A program made the position numbers and the translations under genes. This document shows, in pieces, positions 26,067 to 35,018 of a stretch of 36,221 bases of DNA (position 1 is the first letter of the stretch; each line of letters opens with the position of its first letter). Source of the DNA: an uncultured Clostridium sp. (GTDB lineage: Bacteria; Bacillota; Clostridia; TANB77; CAG-508); assembly GCA_945877035.1 (NCBI GenBank), contig CAMCQH010000017.1:1-36221 (forward strand). The letters are read 5' to 3'. The notes under the pieces were generated by a model. It was not told the DNA's origin and searched no databases. It was given only the letters and a program-made list of their open reading frames with translations.

Positions 26067-27945
26067 ATCTTCCGGCCACCGCCGCCTCCGGCCTCCGGCC
26101 AAATCCTCCGCCACTAGAGAATCCACCGCCTGAACCTGAACCTGAAGAATATGCTGATGACATTGATGAACTTATTGCATTTGAAAAGCTTCTACTAAAG
26201 TCTGTATTTATCATTAAATTCATATATGTATATGTTGCTAAATTTGCTGTCATCATTTCATCAAAGTTTGGATATACTATTTTTAATTGTTTTATAACTT
26301 TATCAGCTATTCCAAATGCTGTTGCATATACTAAATATTTTTCCCATATTACTAATTCTGGAACTTCTCTTTTGTCTAGCATTGAAAAGTCTTCCATATA
26401 TTTTTTCAAGCCTTTCCATTGTTCTTGCATATCTGTTCCTTTTTGTGTTAGAACATTTAATCTTTTTGCTATCTTTCCGCATAATATAGCATCAATTATA
26501 AATATAATAATTGGTATTACAAATAAAATTAGTGTAAAGCCAAACAAAAATATACTTGTAAATCCATATCCAAATTGTTTATTTTTATATTTTTTATATT
26601 CTTCTTGTTGTTCTTTATCTATAATTTGTTCAGATATTAGTTGATTATTAATTTTAGTATGAGTATTTTTTAATAAACTTTCTACTTTAGAAGGATGATT
26701 TTGAATATATTTTTCTAGTTCTTTTAGCGTTATATATTCTTTACCATTTGTTGCATTTTTCACAAAATTTAGTATATATTCTTCATCAGATTTTAGCTGT
26801 CCATTTGATTCCTTTAAAATAGATATTTTTACTACGTCTTTATTTTTTTCATTTTTTTCTTGTGATATTTCTATATATCCTTTTAAAGCTAAATCTAAAA
26901 TAGTTGCTGAAAATACTTTTCCAAAATTGGTAGGTGTAAATTGATTTAAATTAATGTTCATAGTTTTTATAGCTTCTCCTGGAGTTGAATTTTCATCTGG
27001 TAAATCTCTATAATATTCTAGTTCTGTTGTTGGCTTATATTTGTTTAGTGTTTTTAAATATTTTTTATATTTTATTGTTTTTTTCAAATATACTATAATT
27101 AGAATTACATTAATGACAAGTATGATTATACGTACTAATCTTTCTATTGTTTCATTTCTTTTTCTTATAGCATTTGCTTCATCTGCCCATTTTGTTTCTT
27201 CATTAATAGCTGTTTGTAATATTTCTTTATTTTTTGTTCTTCCAGAATATGTTATAAGTTCTGTTGGAAATAATGTTCTTATTTCTACATATCTACCACT
27301 TCTAAAATTGTTTAATTCAAACTCAATTTTATTTAAATCTGTTGCATAAATTGTTCCATTTAAACCTTCTGTGTGTCCCCAAACTTTAATATCATCTTTA
27401 TTTGAAACATTTGAAGGTAAATAAATTGTTCCTGTTATTTTATTTGCAGAAATTTCAAAATCTTTTCCTACAAATTGCCAATATAATTCTGAATAATCAT
27501 TATATTTTGTTATTGCATCTTTTACTGTGTAAGATATTTCATATTTTCTTGTTCCTCTGCTATTATCTAATCCTACACCCCATCCTATTTCAAAATCACC
27601 ATCATCATTTTTTGTTCCATAGTAATAATCTTTTTTTACATGATATGCCCAATTTTTATTATCTAAAAAATATTTATTTTGCCCATTTGTTATCTCTTTT
27701 ACTGTTACATCTGTTATTTCAGAATATTTACTAGAATCAGTTTTGAATGATTTGTATAATGTGTTTGTCTCACTTATGTTTATATCCCATGTTTCTGTAA
27801 CATCCATACTTCCATCATTATTTATTTGTGCTTTGAAATCTAGATTATTTAGACTTAGAGTTCCAGCATTTGATTTTACTGTACCTATTAATAAAAATGC
27901 TAATGCAAATACTAATGTGTACAGGATTTTTCTTGTATTTTTCAT
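26065..27945 (-). CDS. DUF2207 membrane protein with Gly-rich tail, three +1 shifts at CGG
   Basis: This is a predicted surface-exposed membrane protein of the DUF2207 (YciQ-like) family; the role is unknown. It has a signal peptide (ILYTLVFALAFLLIGTVKSNAG), the DUF2207 beta domain (SMDVTETWDINI, YEISYTVKDAI), a membrane helix near residue 270, the winged-helix-like region FTPTNFGKVFSATILDLALKG and a second hydrophobic pair near 480. Homologues end in a poly-Gly tail. Here the zero frame gives FGRRPEAAVAGR, but skipping the C of three successive in-frame CGG codons gives GGGFGGGGGGGGGR with the same stop: 625 residues. The three skips add to one codon, so the frame is open either way. Confidence 0.88.
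   Translation of the reverse strand: MKNTRKILYTLVFALAFLLIGTVKSNAGTLSLNNLDFKAQINNDGSMDVTETWDINISETNTLYKSFKTDSSKYSEITDVTVKEITNGQNKYFLDNKNWAYHVKKDYYYGTKNDDGDFEIGWGVGLDNSRGTRKYEISYTVKDAITKYNDYSELYWQFVGKDFEISANKITGTIYLPSNVSNKDDIKVWGHTEGLNGTIYATDLNKIEFELNNFRSGRYVEIRTLFPTELITYSGRTKNKEILQTAINEETKWADEANAIRKRNETIERLVRIIILVINVILIIVYLKKTIKYKKYLKTLNKYKPTTELEYYRDLPDENSTPGEAIKTMNINLNQFTPTNFGKVFSATILDLALKGYIEISQEKNEKNKDVVKISILKESNGQLKSDEEYILNFVKNATNGKEYITLKELEKYIQNHPSKVESLLKNTHTKINNQLISEQIIDKEQQEEYKKYKNKQFGYGFTSIFLFGFTLILFVIPIIIFIIDAILCGKIAKRLNVLTQKGTDMQEQWKGLKKYMEDFSMLDKREVPELVIWEKYLVYATAFGIADKVIKQLKIVYPNFDEMMTANLATYTYMNLMINTDFSRSFSNAISSSMSSAYSSGSGSGGGFSSGGGFGRRPEAAVAGR
26072..26097 (-). other. Three CGG +1 shift sites in the Gly tail
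   Basis: GGC CGG A occurs at CGG 26097-26095, 26090-26088 and 26074-26072, each in frame after the preceding skip. Each skip reads GGA, giving an unbroken glycine run. Confidence 0.65.
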
Positions 27946-28012
27946 TGTTTTTCCCCTCTCATTTTTTTCATAATTATTTTACTACATTAAATTAGAAATT
28001 GCAAGGAATTTA

Positions 28013-28041
28013 TTGACAATATTAAATCCTAAACATATAAT
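28013..28041 (+). promoter_or_regulatory. Consensus sigma-A promoter of rqcH
   Basis: A perfect TTGACA (28013-28018), 17-base spacer and perfect TATAAT (28036-28041), 42 bases before the start codon. Confidence 0.88.
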
Positions 28042-28082
28042 GCTTTCATATAAAATATTTGACAAACAAAAGGAGTGATTTT

Positions 28083-29816
28083 ATGGCATTTGATGGAATT
28101 GTAACAAAAGCTGTAGTAGCAGAGCTATCCGAACTTAATGGAGCAAGAATTGACAAAGTTTTTCAACCTAATAAAAATGAAATATTATTAGGTTTATATT
28201 TGAATAAAAAGAATTACGCACTTGATATATGTATAGATGCTCAAAATTGTAGAATAAATTTAACAACAAATTCTAAACCTAACCCACAGGTTGCGCCTAA
28301 TTTTTGTATGTTGTTGCGTAAAAATTTAATTGGTCTAAAATTAAAAAATATTATTACATTTGATTTAGAAAGACTAGTTATTTTGGAGTTTGAAGGCTTT
28401 GATGAATTAGATGATATCATTTCAAAGAAATTAGTAATTGAATTAATGGGAAAACATAGTAATATTATTTTGTTAGATGATACAAATATAATAGTTGATA
28501 GTTTGAGACATATAAAAGAAGTTGATGAAAATTATAGAGATATATTACCACATACAAAATACATTCTCCCTATTTCAAATAAGTGTAGTTTTTTGGAACT
28601 AAAAGATTTTAATGACTTTAAAAGTCACTTTGACATATCTGATATTGACAGTCTTCCTATCCAAATTTCAAATATTTTTAATGGCATATCTAAAAATTTT
28701 ATTTGTTCAATTATTAAAAAATTTGAAATCAAAGAACTAAATAATTCTAACCTTGAAATTATATTTAATTATATAAAAAATATAATTGATAAAATTGGAA
28801 CAGATAATCTGTATTTTGAAAAGATTAAAAATCAAGAAGGGATTGTTAAAGACTATTTTTTAGTACCTTGTGAATCTACAGAGCCTTTTCCTTTAAACTT
28901 TTTTATAGATGATTTTTACTTTAATAAAGAAACTTCTGAAACTTTTCGAAATTATAGAAATACTTTATTGAAGCTGATTTTAGACACTCTAAAAAAATAC
29001 AATAAAAGATTAGCTAATATAAATGAAAAATTACATGAATGTGATGATATGGAAAAATATAGAATTTACGGCGAGCTTATAACTGCTAATCTATATAGAA
29101 TTCCTAATAAAAATTTAGAAGAAGTTGAATTAGAAAATTATTATGATAATAACAATAAAATTTTTATAAAACTTGATAAGCGTTACTCTCCTAGTATTAA
29201 TGCCAAAAGATTTTTCAAAAAATATTCAAAGTTAAAAAATGCTCTAGCAATAGTTTCTGAACAAAAAAAAGATACTTTAAGAGAACTTGATTATATTGAA
29301 AGTATTGTTTATGAACTTGAAAATTCTTCTACTGTTGATGAACTTACAGCAATTTTTGAAGAGATTTCTGAAAACGATATTTTTAAAGAAAAAACTTCTA
29401 AAACTAATAATGCAAAAAAATCTAAAATTAAGAAATCTAAATTGACTAAAAATAAAGAAGTTTCTTTTAATCCTATAAAATATACTATTGATGGATATAC
29501 TGTGTTGGTTGGAAAAAATAATAAAGAAAATGATTATTTAACTTTAAAATATGCTAATAAAAATGATTTGTGGTTTCATACTAAAGATTTTCATGGAAGC
29601 CATACAATTTTAAAAATAAATAAGAACAAGCCTTATCCTAATTCTGATATTTTAGTTGCAGTTGCTAAAATTGCAGCAAAGCATAGTAAGGCCAAAAATT
29701 CTTCTAATGTGCCTGTTGATTATTGCGAGGTTAAATATGTTAAGAAGCCTTCTGGGGCTAGGCCTGGTATGGTTATTTATACAAATAACAAAACTTTGAA
29801 TGTTAATCCTATATAA
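28083..29816 (+). CDS. rqcH: Ribosome quality-control factor RqcH (NFACT family)
   Basis: RqcH binds stalled 50S subunits and adds C-terminal alanine tails that mark incomplete proteins for degradation. The 577-residue product has the NFACT-N part (MAFDGIVTKAVVAELSELNG, ARIDKVFQPNKNEILLGL, NFCMLLRKNLIG), a long coiled-coil middle and the C-terminal NFACT-R domain (DLWFHTKDFHGSHTIL, YVKKPSGARPGMVIYTNN). The start at 28083 is set by AAAGGAGTG; eight upstream codons are ignored. Older annotations call such genes fibronectin-binding protein. If CGG stalls ribosomes in this organism, rescue by RqcH would matter, but that link is conjecture. Confidence 0.92.
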   Translation: MAFDGIVTKAVVAELSELNGARIDKVFQPNKNEILLGLYLNKKNYALDICIDAQNCRINLTTNSKPNPQVAPNFCMLLRKNLIGLKLKNIITFDLERLVILEFEGFDELDDIISKKLVIELMGKHSNIILLDDTNIIVDSLRHIKEVDENYRDILPHTKYILPISNKCSFLELKDFNDFKSHFDISDIDSLPIQISNIFNGISKNFICSIIKKFEIKELNNSNLEIIFNYIKNIIDKIGTDNLYFEKIKNQEGIVKDYFLVPCESTEPFPLNFFIDDFYFNKETSETFRNYRNTLLKLILDTLKKYNKRLANINEKLHECDDMEKYRIYGELITANLYRIPNKNLEEVELENYYDNNNKIFIKLDKRYSPSINAKRFFKKYSKLKNALAIVSEQKKDTLRELDYIESIVYELENSSTVDELTAIFEEISENDIFKEKTSKTNNAKKSKIKKSKLTKNKEVSFNPIKYTIDGYTVLVGKNNKENDYLTLKYANKNDLWFHTKDFHGSHTILKINKNKPYPNSDILVAVAKIAAKHSKAKNSSNVPVDYCEVKYVKKPSGARPGMVIYTNNKTLNVNPI

Positions 29817-29868
29817 AATATTACTACATTGTAATCCAGTATTTTAAATACTGAATATAAATGTAATC

Positions 29869-29896
29869 CAGCCAAAGAATTTAAAATCTTTGGCTG
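29869..29896. terminator. Terminator hairpin between rqcH and rimO
   Basis: CAGCCAAAGA and TCTTTGGCTG pair perfectly over 10 bp. A smaller AT-rich hairpin (29837-29853) precedes it. It serves one or both convergent genes. Confidence 0.75.
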
Positions 29897-29902
29897 ACAA
29901 TA

Positions 29903-31270
29903 TTATTCTATAACCCCAATTAAATCATAATTACTTACATCTATAATTTTGCAATTTACAAAATTATTCAAAATATCTTTTTCATTTAGCTTTCCATCAT
30001 TTTTAACATACACTAGTCCATCTTCTTCTGGAACATCCTGCATTGTTCTACCAATAAAATATTTACCATCAAAAGACATATCTTCTATCAAAACTTTATA
30101 AGTTTTTCCTATTTTCTTTTTTAAATTATTTAATGAGATTTCTGATTGAGCTTTCATAATTTTATTATATCTTGCTTTTTTCGTATTTCCATGTATCTGC
30201 TCTGGAAGTTTTGAAGCAGGTGTGCCATCTTCTTTTGAGTACATAAATGTTCCTAATCTATCAAATTTAGTAGTTTTTACAAATGATAATAGTTCTTCAA
30301 AATTTTCTTGAGTTTCCCCTGGAAATCCTACTATTAAACTTGTTCTTATTGCAACATCTGGTATTTGTTTTCTTATTTTATCTATAATATTTGTTATATT
30401 TTCTTTGCTAGTTTTTCTATTCATTTTCTTTAATATAGGATTTGATATATGTTGAATCGGAATATCAAAATATTTTGCAATTTTTTCATTATTAGCAACT
30501 GTTGCTATTAGTTCATCTGTAATTCCTTCTGGATATGAATATAAAAATCTAATCCATTCTATTCCTTTTATTTTGCTTAATTTTTCTAGTAATTCCGCAA
30601 GCTTGCTTTCTCCATATATATCAACACCATATTTTGTTGTATCTTGTGCAATAACGATTAATTCTTTTATTCCTTTTTTAGCAAGCATTTCTGCTTCATC
30701 TAATATTTCTTCCATTTTTCTACTTACAAATGGTCCTCTTATATATGGAATTGCACAGTATGTACATTTGTTACTACATCCTTCTCCTATTTTTAGATAT
30801 GCATAGTTTTTTCCTGTTGTAACAACTCTTTCCATAAATTCATTATATGTTGGCATTGGAAGTGGCTTTATTTCAGATATCTTTTTACTTGTTTTACTTT
30901 TTGATTTTTCAACAATATCTCTTTTTAATAAATCTTCTATTTTATTCCATAATTTATCATATTCATCTATTTTTATGAATAAATCCACCTCTGGTAATGC
31001 TTTTACAAGTTCTTCATAATATCTTTGTACTAAACATCCCATTGCAATTAAATATTTGCATCTTTTATTTTTATATTCTGCCATCTCTAAAATAGTATTT
31101 ATTGCTTCTTCTTTTGCAGATTCTATAAATCCACATGTATTAATGACTAAAATATCTGCATCTTCTGGGTTATTTACTATTTTATAATTATTATTTTTAA
31201 ACATTCCAATTGCTACTTCTGTATCTATTAAATTTTTACTACATCCTAATGATATAAAACCTACGTTCAT
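29903..31270 (-). CDS. rimO: Ribosomal protein S12 methylthiotransferase RimO
   Basis: RimO is a radical-SAM enzyme that methylthiolates an aspartate of ribosomal protein S12. The product (455 residues) has the N-terminal UPF0004 domain with three cluster cysteines (SLGCSKNLID, INTCGFI, MGCLVQ), the radical-SAM motif EGCSNKCTYCAIPYIRGPF, and a C-terminal TRAM domain. RimO rather than MiaB is indicated by the N-terminal GFISLGCSKNLIDTE and the motif spacing. It follows the RNase E/G gene on the same strand, with an R1 repeat between. Confidence 0.93.
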   Translation of the reverse strand: MNVGFISLGCSKNLIDTEVAIGMFKNNNYKIVNNPEDADILVINTCGFIESAKEEAINTILEMAEYKNKRCKYLIAMGCLVQRYYEELVKALPEVDLFIKIDEYDKLWNKIEDLLKRDIVEKSKSKTSKKISEIKPLPMPTYNEFMERVVTTGKNYAYLKIGEGCSNKCTYCAIPYIRGPFVSRKMEEILDEAEMLAKKGIKELIVIAQDTTKYGVDIYGESKLAELLEKLSKIKGIEWIRFLYSYPEGITDELIATVANNEKIAKYFDIPIQHISNPILKKMNRKTSKENITNIIDKIRKQIPDVAIRTSLIVGFPGETQENFEELLSFVKTTKFDRLGTFMYSKEDGTPASKLPEQIHGNTKKARYNKIMKAQSEISLNNLKKKIGKTYKVLIEDMSFDGKYFIGRTMQDVPEEDGLVYVKNDGKLNEKDILNNFVNCKIIDVSNYDLIGVIE

Positions 31271-31324
31271 TTATCGCTCCTTTTTATAAATTCTGTAAAT
31301 ATTAAGATATATGTCATAAAAAGA

Positions 31325-31381
31325 CATGTGGTACAAAATGGACAAAAATGTCCATTTGAGAAACGTCCCCAAAAGGACATT
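31325..31381. repeat. R1 repeat after the RNase E/G gene
   Basis: AATGGACAAAAATGTCCATT palindrome plus AACGTCCCCAAAAGGACATT. Its edge forms TAATGTCC with the stop codon of the gene at 31380. Confidence 0.75.
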
Positions 31382-32564
31382 ATTCTTTGTGACTGCATAT
31401 ATGTTTTCTTGTCATTTCCATCAAATCTAGTTTTGTGAAGCCTTCTACTTGTGTTTTTGTTCTGTCTTTTTTTAATTTTTCTTCTAACAAACATTGAATT
31501 TTTTTCTTATTGTCTTCATTTTTCATATCTATGTAATCAATTATTATTATTCCTCCGATGTCTCTTAATCTTAATTGTTTTGCTATTTCAACTGTGGCTT
31601 CCTCATTTACTTTATATATTGTTTGTTCCACGTTCTGATTTCCAGTATATTTTCCTGTGTTTACATCAATTGCAGTTAGTGCTTCTGTTTTGTCTATTGT
31701 TATGAAGCCTCCACATTTTAACCAAATTTTTCTGTTTTCTATTTTTGATATTTCTTTTTTAATATCATATACCTCTGTAATATCTTGTTTTTCTTCTAAT
31801 TCTATACTTGTCTCATTTAAGTAGTTATTTTCTTCTTGAAATTTTAGCATTTTTTTGTATTCTTTTGAGTCATTTGTTGTAATTTTTTGTATAGATTTTT
31901 CTGGTAAATCTATAATCATTTTTTCTACTATACTTTCAGATTTTGCTATTAATTTTGGTTTATTTTCTTTATCATTTTTGAAGGCTTTTTCTATCTTATT
32001 CCATTTTTTTTCTACATTTTTTATGTCTTCTATTATTTCTTGTTCTTTGCCTACTGCAGATGTCCTTATTACTGCTCCATTTCCTTCACTTAAGTTTTCT
32101 TTTACAAGTTTTATTAGTCTTTCTTGTTCTTTTCTATCTTCTATTTTTTGAGATACTGTTATTATGTCTGTATGTGGCATTAATGCTATATATTTGCTTG
32201 ATAAATTTATATGGGTTGATACTCTTGCTCCTTTTTGAATGTTACTATCTTTTTTTACTTGCACTAATATTTTTTGTCCAGATTTTATTACATCTTTTAT
32301 ATCTATTTCTGTTTCTTGTTTTTCTTTTTTTTCGTCTACTTTAGGCAATATATCTTTTAAGTGTATAAAACTATTTTTTTCTGTTCCTATATCTACAAAT
32401 GCTGCTTGCATTCCTTTTATTATATTTCTTACAACACCAATATAAACATTTCCTTCTCTTCTATTGGAATTTTCTTCATTTATATAATATTCCACTAGTT
32501 TTCCATTTTCTATTAAAGCTATTTCTTTTTCCTTATTATTTTTGTTTATTAATATTTCAAACAT
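31380..32564 (-). CDS. rng: Ribonuclease E/G family protein
   Basis: This endoribonuclease has 394 residues. An N-terminal S1-like domain (NVYIGVVRNIIKGMQAAFVDIG, KNSFIHLKDIL) is followed by the RNase E/G catalytic region: GARVSTHINLSSKYIALMP, IRTSAVGKE, and the Mg-binding aspartates in ALTAIDVNTGKYTG and GGIIIIDYIDMKNEDN, ending GFTKLDLMEMTRKH. The end ICSHKE is short compared with E. coli RNase G and may carry only part of the zinc-link region. It sits 15 bases downstream of pth. Confidence 0.88.
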   Translation of the reverse strand: MFEILINKNNKEKEIALIENGKLVEYYINEENSNRREGNVYIGVVRNIIKGMQAAFVDIGTEKNSFIHLKDILPKVDEKKEKQETEIDIKDVIKSGQKILVQVKKDSNIQKGARVSTHINLSSKYIALMPHTDIITVSQKIEDRKEQERLIKLVKENLSEGNGAVIRTSAVGKEQEIIEDIKNVEKKWNKIEKAFKNDKENKPKLIAKSESIVEKMIIDLPEKSIQKITTNDSKEYKKMLKFQEENNYLNETSIELEEKQDITEVYDIKKEISKIENRKIWLKCGGFITIDKTEALTAIDVNTGKYTGNQNVEQTIYKVNEEATVEIAKQLRLRDIGGIIIIDYIDMKNEDNKKKIQCLLEEKLKKDRTKTQVEGFTKLDLMEMTRKHICSHKE

Positions 32565-32579
32565 TTTGCTAATCCTTTC

Positions 32580-33137
32580 TTAATTAAAATTATTCATTGC
32601 AATATCTATACCACTTTTTAGTATTTCTTCTATTGCCTCTACTGCTTTATTTACTCCTTTTTCTAGTATCTTTTGTTCTTCTTCTGGAATTTTTCCTATT
32701 ACATAATTTATCATGTCATTTTTGTATTCAGGTTGTCCTATTCCTACTCTGATTCTTCCAAAGTCTGTTGTTGGTAAATTTTCTACAACCGATTTCATGC
32801 CATTATGAGAACCTGGTCCACCTTTTTTTCTAATTCTGATATTTCCTTTTTCTGTGTCTATATCATCATAAATTATTATTATTTCTTCTGGATTTATATG
32901 GTAAAAGTCGCAAATCTCTTTTACTGATTCTCCACTTAGATTCATATATGTCTGTGGTTTTAATAGAATTACTTTTTTACCTTGTATTATCCCTGTTCCA
33001 TATAGCCCTCTAAATTTGCTTTTATTTACTTCTATATTGTTTTCTTTTGCTAATTTATTTATTGTGTCAAATCCCATATTATGTCTTGTGTTTGCATATT
33101 CATTTTCTGGATTTCCTAATCCTACTATTAAATACAT
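32580..33137 (-). CDS. pth: Peptidyl-tRNA hydrolase
   Basis: Pth frees tRNA from peptidyl-tRNA that drops off the ribosome. The product (185 residues) has the family start MYLIVGLGNPENEYANTRHN with the catalytic His, LLKPQTYMNLSGESV, IIIYDDIDTEKGNIRIRKKG and GGPGSHNGMKSV. Key residues (Asn, His, Asp) are intact. A GGGAAGAT-type site precedes ATG 33137. It is followed closely by the RNase E/G gene, so both are probably on one transcript. Confidence 0.95.
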   Translation of the reverse strand: MYLIVGLGNPENEYANTRHNMGFDTINKLAKENNIEVNKSKFRGLYGTGIIQGKKVILLKPQTYMNLSGESVKEICDFYHINPEEIIIIYDDIDTEKGNIRIRKKGGPGSHNGMKSVVENLPTTDFGRIRVGIGQPEYKNDMINYVIGKIPEEEQKILEKGVNKAVEAIEEILKSGIDIAMNNFN

Positions 33138-33231
33138 TTTTATCTTCCCTCTTTTTTATTATTACTTATCTATTTTACATTGTTTTCGGCTTTTTTTCAA
33201 GTAAATTTGTAAAAAACTGGTGAATTCATAC

Positions 33232-33263
33232 AAAAAGAACCTAGATTTAACTAGATTCTTTTT
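33232..33263 (-). terminator. Hairpin after the acidic coiled-coil gene
   Basis: AAAAAGAACCTAG pairs with CTAGATTCTTTTT with one wobble. It lies right after the stop at 33268 on the minus strand, with U residues inside the stem end. Confidence 0.6.
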
Positions 33264-33267
33264 ATTT

Positions 33268-34935
33268 TTAATCTTTTTTGTCCTTGAAAAATTTATTAAA
33301 TATTCCGCCTTTTTCCTTTTTATTTTTTGCCTGCTTATTATCTTTTTTAGTTTTTTCTATGTTTGTATCATTATCTTTTTCATTCTCATGTTGGTCATCT
33401 TCTTCATTGTCTTCATCTTCGTATTCATCTTCATAATCTTCGTCATCATCATCGTAATCATCTTCATATTCTTCATCATCGTCATAATCTTCTTCGTATT
33501 CATCTTCATATTCATCATCGTCATAATCTTCTTCATATCCGTCTTCATCTTCATCATTATAGTCTTCTTCATCAGATTTTTCTTTTTCATTATAGTTGCC
33601 AACATATTGTTCCTGTTCATCATCTTCTTCATAATCATATTCATCTTCGTAATCGTCTTCTTCATATTCATCAATATATTCTACATCTTCTTCTGGGATT
33701 TCTGTTTTGAATATATCATCTTTTATTTCTTCATTTTGTTCTGTTTCTTCTAGTTTGAACTCTGATAAATCTTTTTCGAATTTTTCAGTTATTTCATTTT
33801 GGAATACTTCATATATATTTTTAATTTCTTCAATTCTCCAATAATTTGAATTTATAATTGCTCCTGTTTTAATTTTTATATTGTTAATTTCTTCTTCTAA
33901 ATTCTTTTCTTTTTCTTCTATATTTTTTAGATATTCTTTATTATATAACTCTTTGTATGCTTTTTTTGTTGCTTTTCCTGATATTTCTTTTAAAATTAAT
34001 TCATATAAATTGTTGAATTGTTGCATGTCCAATTCTAAATTTTTGCAATTTTCTGTCATTAATTGTTTATGTGCTTTTATTCCATTTATTGCTGCCATTC
34101 TTTCATTATCTAAAAAGCTTACTATATACATTTTTTGAGATTTTAAAAATGCTAGTTTTACACTTATATCTCGTAATGTTTTCTTATATTTATCTAATTT
34201 TATTTCATCACCATTAATTTCTACTAATAATCTCTTCATTCTATCATAGATTATAGTGTAACATTCTGCTTCTTTTTTTGCTATTTCATTTCTGATGTTT
34301 ACAGCATTTTCTATAACATTTTTATCAAATGGAACTCTTTCATCTTTTCCATTATTAATCATTATTTCTGTAATTTCTTTTCTGTAGTTTTCATCATCAG
34401 AATTTTGAAATGTTTTTATGCTTTTTAATATACTTGGATCTATCTCTTCCATGTCACTATTGCATTTTTCTAAAATTGCAATATGCTTTTTTTCTTCTTC
34501 TCTTCTGGCTCTTGAATATTTATTTCTTTCAGACTGCTTATCACTAAATTCTGTTAGTGCTTTTATAAAGCTTTCTCCTAATTCTTTTGATTTTTCATTG
34601 TTTTTATCTATTTTTTCTTCTATTTTTTTAAACTTTTTTTCAGTTGTCCCTGGTTCTTCATCAAGATCTTCAAATAATGCTATTTTTTCTTCTTCTAAAT
34701 TGATATTTGCTTCATATATATTTTTTTGTTCTTTTTGTATTTTTCTTATTTCACTTGCTACTTCATCAAATCCATTTATTACTTTTTCTTCTTCATCTAA
34801 AATAGTTTTATAGTTTTCTAATTCTTCAATTATTTCTTTATAATCTTTAAATATTGTTTTTAAGTTGATTTTTCTGTTAAATCCAAATATCTCATTAAAA
34901 TTTTTTTCTAAAATAGTGGCACTTCTTTCATACAT
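33268..34935 (-). CDS. Large coiled-coil protein with extreme acidic C-terminal region
   Basis: I do not recognise this 555-residue protein. Residues 1-390 are charged, helical and coiled-coil-like (KIQKEQKNIYEANINLEEE, KKFKKIEEKIDKNNEKSKEL), with no membrane segment or signal peptide. Residues about 410-520 are almost only Asp, Glu and Tyr in irregular EYEDDYDD repeats, and the end is basic (KTKKDNKQAKNKKEKGG) with IFNKFFKDKK as a possible amphipathic helix. Such a block structure suggests an intracellular scaffold or cation-binding protein. The acidic stretch makes long open frames on the other strand, which I do not take as genes. Confidence 0.7.
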   Translation of the reverse strand: MYERSATILEKNFNEIFGFNRKINLKTIFKDYKEIIEELENYKTILDEEEKVINGFDEVASEIRKIQKEQKNIYEANINLEEEKIALFEDLDEEPGTTEKKFKKIEEKIDKNNEKSKELGESFIKALTEFSDKQSERNKYSRARREEEKKHIAILEKCNSDMEEIDPSILKSIKTFQNSDDENYRKEITEIMINNGKDERVPFDKNVIENAVNIRNEIAKKEAECYTIIYDRMKRLLVEINGDEIKLDKYKKTLRDISVKLAFLKSQKMYIVSFLDNERMAAINGIKAHKQLMTENCKNLELDMQQFNNLYELILKEISGKATKKAYKELYNKEYLKNIEEKEKNLEEEINNIKIKTGAIINSNYWRIEEIKNIYEVFQNEITEKFEKDLSEFKLEETEQNEEIKDDIFKTEIPEEDVEYIDEYEEDDYEDEYDYEEDDEQEQYVGNYNEKEKSDEEDYNDEDEDGYEEDYDDDEYEDEYEEDYDDDEEYEDDYDDDDEDYEDEYEDEDNEEDDQHENEKDNDTNIEKTKKDNKQAKNKKEKGGIFNKFFKDKKD

Positions 34936-34992
34936 ATTTGTTTCCCCCTAAATCTCTATTTTTCCATATTCTATCATTTTTATAAAAAAATA

Positions 34993-35018
34993 ACAAGTAA
35001 TTATTATAAATTACTTGT
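34993..35018 (-). terminator. Terminator of cysE
   Basis: ACAAGTAATT and AATTACTTGT pair perfectly around a 6-base loop, followed on the minus strand by TTATTTTTTTATA. The cysE stop lies inside the hairpin in either frame. Confidence 0.75.

Noticed and set aside
25898..26644. Plus-strand open frame of 248 codons
   Set aside because: It is antisense to der and the DUF2207 gene, bridged by repeat sequence, with no ribosome site or recognisable family.
33220..33753. Long open frames opposite the acidic protein
   Set aside because: They are the antisense of Asp/Glu codons (TTC, ATC) and have no ribosome site.
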